DNA of 64,000 nucleotides from Peribacillus frigoritolerans (GTDB taxonomy: Bacteria > Bacillota > Bacilli > Bacillales > DSM-1321): the NCBI RefSeq assembly GCF_030676415.1, contig NZ_JAUUTW010000015.1, forward strand, positions 62,001 through 126,000, in the 5' to 3' direction. The notes beneath the pieces were generated by a model that saw only the letters and a program-made list of their open reading frames with translations, ran no database searches and was not told the DNA's origin. Shown here piece by piece: positions 61,430 to 64,000 of this stretch. The translations under genes and the position numbers were made by a program. The stretch's first letter is position 1; each line of letters opens with the position of its first letter.

Positions 61430-62767
61430 ATGAATAACAGAGCGTATCTTTCCTTGGCCATTCCGCTTACGATTTCGACGATGAGTACGCCCTTGCTCGG
61501 TGCGGTCGATACGGCTGTGGTTGGAAAGTTGAGTGATCCCGCTTATATTGGCGGGGTGGCTGTCGGAACCATAATTTTTAATACGATGTATTGGCTTTTT
61601 GGTTTTCTTCGGGTCAGTACATCTGCCTTCGCTGCACAAGCGGAGGGGGCAAGGGATGAAAAGCAAAGCCTGATGGCCTTGATTCGGCCTTTTTTCATTG
61701 CAGCGATCATCGGTCTGCTTTTTATTGTGATTCAAAAGCCCATTTTGAATGTCTCGTTAGGCGCAATCGGTCCGGAATCGGACGTTTCCGCCTTTGCCGC
61801 AGATTATTTCGGCATCCGGATATGGGGTGCACCTTTTGCATTATTGAACTATGTCATCTTAGGCTGGTTAATCGGGAAATCCAGGATAAAAACATCTTTG
61901 TTCATTCAAGTTTTCATGAACGTGATGAATATAGTCTTATGCCTCGTTTTTGTAAATGGCTTCTCATGGTCTGTATCAGGGGTTGCTGCCGCTTCATTGA
62001 TATCAGAGATTTCCGCTTTTTTTCTGGGCTTGTGGGTGATCCGGAAAGCGGTTAACGTACCGGCTTCATTTTCATTCCGGGAGGGGTTCGATCGGGCTTC
62101 CCTTAAAAGAATGATGGTGGTCAACAGGGATTTATTCATCAGGACCATTTGCTTGATCACGGTTTTCAATCTTTTTACGGCCAAGGGAGCCACTTTCGGG
62201 ACAGAGACACTGGCGGCCAATGCCGTACTCATTCAAATCCATTACCTGATGGCCTATTGCTTTGATGGCTTCGCGAACGCGTCGAGTCTTCTGGTCGGGA
62301 AGGCGATTGGTTCGAGAGATATAAACCTTTATAAAAAAACACTCTCACTATCGGCGCGGTGGGGCTTGTATGCTTCGTTCATACTAGCCGCATCTTACTA
62401 TCTATTTAGCGATGAGGTCATTCTCCTTTTCACGGATATTCCCGGCGTCATCGAACTGGCTCATGAATACGGACTTTGGATAGTCCTATTCCCATTCAGT
62501 GCCTTTACCGGACTCATTTTTTATGGAGTGTTTACCGGTGCGACTGAAGCCGTTCCTGTAAGGAACTCGATGCTCCTTGCACTATTGGCTTTTCTATTTG
62601 TCCAATTCATAGCTGTCCCGCATCATGGCAATCATGGATTATGGCTAGCATTCCTGGCTTTCAGTTTAGGACGTTCCGTGTTTTTAGCATTATACATCCC
62701 AAGGCTAAACCGAAAAGTAACAAAGCTTATGGATGCCGATAGTTTAATGAAATCATCCTCTTTTTAA
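61430..62767 (+). CDS. MATE-family efflux transporter (DinF-like)
   Basis: The 445-residue protein has 12 membrane segments. SLAIPLTISTMSTPLLGAVDTAVVGKLSDPAYIGGVAVG is the DinF-clade start; FLRVSTSAFAAQAEGA and CFDGFANASSLLVGKAIGSRD are also typical. It exports cationic drugs or metabolites with Na+ or H+. RBS TAGGAGG. Terminator overlaps the end. It stands just upstream of pepV. Confidence 0.9.
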   Translation: MNNRAYLSLAIPLTISTMSTPLLGAVDTAVVGKLSDPAYIGGVAVGTIIFNTMYWLFGFLRVSTSAFAAQAEGARDEKQSLMALIRPFFIAAIIGLLFIVIQKPILNVSLGAIGPESDVSAFAADYFGIRIWGAPFALLNYVILGWLIGKSRIKTSLFIQVFMNVMNIVLCLVFVNGFSWSVSGVAAASLISEISAFFLGLWVIRKAVNVPASFSFREGFDRASLKRMMVVNRDLFIRTICLITVFNLFTAKGATFGTETLAANAVLIQIHYLMAYCFDGFANASSLLVGKAIGSRDINLYKKTLSLSARWGLYASFILAASYYLFSDEVILLFTDIPGVIELAHEYGLWIVLFPFSAFTGLIFYGVFTGATEAVPVRNSMLLALLAFLFVQFIAVPHHGNHGLWLAFLAFSLGRSVFLALYIPRLNRKVTKLMDADSLMKSSSF

Positions 62768-62790
62768 TAAAAGAGGGTGTTTTTTATTTA
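62753..62790 (+). terminator. terminator of the MATE gene
   Basis: Stem ATCCTCTTTT / AAAAGAGGGT with a TAAT loop and T6; the left arm includes the last codons. Confidence 0.85.
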
Positions 62791-62922
62791 TGCAGGGGAT
62801 TTTATCGGTAGTTTGACGGTAGCGATAATACGGGAATACGAAGAATAGGTAGCAACGCTTGGCGAATCAGGTAGTAAAAGTGATAAAATGAAAAATATAT
62901 ATAAAAGAGGAGTTGTCGTATT

Positions 62923-64000
62923 TTGAGTGAATTGAATTGGCGAAAAGAAGTTGAAAAACGGAAAATGGACTTATTACTGGACACACAAAACTTATTGAAA
63001 ATAAAAAGTGTACTGGATGAAGAACATCCGACAGAGGAGGCCCCATTCGGTAAAGGGGTGAAGGAAGCGCTTGATTTCATGCTTCAATTAGGCGAAAAAG
63101 ACGGTTTTACTGTGAAAAATGTCGATAATGTCGCCGGTCATATCGAAATGGGTGAAGGCGAGGAGTTAATCGGGATATTGTGCCATGTCGACGTGGTACC
63201 TGAGGGAGATGGCTGGAGTTCGGATCCGTTCGGCGCTGAAATCCGTAATGGCCGCATATATGCTCGTGGGGCAATCGATGATAAAGGGCCGACGATGGCT
63301 GCCTATCATGCGATGAAGCTGGTCCGGGAGCTAGGAGAACCTTTGAACAAACGTGTGAGGATGATCATTGGAACCGATGAAGAATCGAACTGGCGCTGCG
63401 TTGACCGGTACTTTGAAGTGGAGGAAATGCCCTCGATCGGCTTCGCGCCAGATGCTGACTTCCCGATCATCAGTGCGGAAAAAGGAATCTGGGATTTCTC
63501 GGTTATACACCCTGCCGATGCAGGAAATGGCACGAACTCAAACGTGAATGTTTTGGAATTTTCTTCAGGTCGAAGGACGAACATGGTACCGGATTTTGCT
63601 ACTGCCATTGTGGAAGCGGCTAACCCTGCTGAATTGGCGGCAAATTATCAGGATTTTTTGCAAAAATACTCATTGAAGGGCCAAGCCGTTCCGCAAAAAA
63701 ATCAAGTGCTGCTTGAAATGAATGGTGTCTCGGCACACGCGATGGAACCGAAAAATGGAAAGAATGCAGGTCTCCATTTAGCCGTATTTTTAGCTGATCT
63801 TACTCTTGATCCGCATGCCAGAGCCTACTTCACTTTCATTAAGGATCGTTTGTTTGAAGATTCCCGCGGAAATAATTTAGGTGTGGCTTATTCGGATGAG
63901 CAAACAGGAGAATTGACGGTCAATGCCGGCGTTTTCAATTATTCTAAACAAGGGGACAGCTCGATCGGTTTCAGTATGCGTTATCCGGTGACGTACGAGT
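62923..64000 (+). CDS. pepV: dipeptidase PepV (YtjP), 3' end beyond the window
   Basis: At least 359 codons are present without a stop: ELNWRKEVEKRKMDLLLDTQ, then CHVDVVPEGDGWSSDPFGAE (metal ligand His), ARGAIDDKGPTMAAYHAMK (bridging Asp), IGTDEESNWRCVDRY (catalytic Glu pair), and NGVSAHAMEPKNGKNAG. This is the M20 dipeptidase PepV, which cleaves Xaa-dipeptides including beta-Ala-His. TTG start at 62923 behind AGAGGAG. In B. subtilis the gene is near ytgP/ytzE. The C-terminal part of about 110 residues is missing. Confidence 0.95.
   Translation, partial: MSELNWRKEVEKRKMDLLLDTQNLLKIKSVLDEEHPTEEAPFGKGVKEALDFMLQLGEKDGFTVKNVDNVAGHIEMGEGEELIGILCHVDVVPEGDGWSSDPFGAEIRNGRIYARGAIDDKGPTMAAYHAMKLVRELGEPLNKRVRMIIGTDEESNWRCVDRYFEVEEMPSIGFAPDADFPIISAEKGIWDFSVIHPADAGNGTNSNVNVLEFSSGRRTNMVPDFATAIVEAANPAELAANYQDFLQKYSLKGQAVPQKNQVLLEMNGVSAHAMEPKNGKNAGLHLAVFLADLTLDPHARAYFTFIKDRLFEDSRGNNLGVAYSDEQTGELTVNAGVFNYSKQGDSSIGFSMRYPVTYE

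Overview
The window reads as chromosomal DNA of a low-GC, spore-forming Bacillaceae species. The gene set and many strings are close to Bacillus subtilis (ytfP-murJ/ytgP-rsuA-like-ytzE, cse60, yvgN, namA/yqjM, guaC, nasF, sipS, pepV). The repeat content and my recollection of similar genomes suggest a Peribacillus (B. simplex group) relative; that placement is inference. Ribosome binding sites are strong and AGGAGG-like, TTG/GTG starts are common, and almost every transcription unit ends in a clear intrinsic terminator. No rRNA or tRNA gene, CRISPR array, transposase or prophage was seen.

Layout. 1-5 kb: end of queE, a TetR/DUF4260 unit with two matching operators, a frameshifted HD phosphohydrolase, two SRPBCC genes, and a preQ1-I riboswitch controlling a queuosine-precursor transporter. 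5-13 kb: PadR, carboxylesterase, DUF421, a guanine riboswitch with a nucleoside transporter, a CAP-domain protein and a divergent HxlR/MFS pair. 13-25 kb: redox genes (yvgN, namA, rhodanese, ycsA-like), sporulation gene cse60, small Cys-rich or Tyr-rich genes, an alkyltransferase-like gene and the ytfP/murJ/rsuA/ytzE block. 25-35 kb: a segment bracketed by two inverted copies of a composite repeat. It holds a decapitated phnW, intact phnX, a Fur-box-preceded ferredoxin-NADP reductase, a Bce-type two-component/ABC module, phnA and guaC. 35-47 kb: a phosphonate island, with a PHP-domain gene, phnF, phnGHIJKML and phnDCEE. 47-64 kb: DinB, YdeI-like, a ycgRQ pair behind a Zur-like box, Rrf2/DsbA, hemD plus nasF, small membrane genes, a lytic-transglycosylase-like protein, sipS, DedA, SDR, MATE and the start of pepV.

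How the genes work together. The 35-47 kb block encodes uptake (PhnDCEE) and a full C-P lyase core (PhnGHIJKLM) under a PhnF-type regulator. It has no phnN or phnP. A PHP phosphoesterase gene sits just upstream, and that gene, phnG and phnD are each preceded by Pho-box-like direct repeats. I propose the PHP enzyme replaces PhnP/PhnN in recycling the cyclic ribose phosphate product.

The most unusual non-genic structure is a set of intergenic arrays with a strict 21-bp period. One family (core TCACGAGT) occurs at three loci, one of them inside the phn operon. A second family with a different core (GGTCGAAA-like) has the same period. Both alternate two sub-types of unit.
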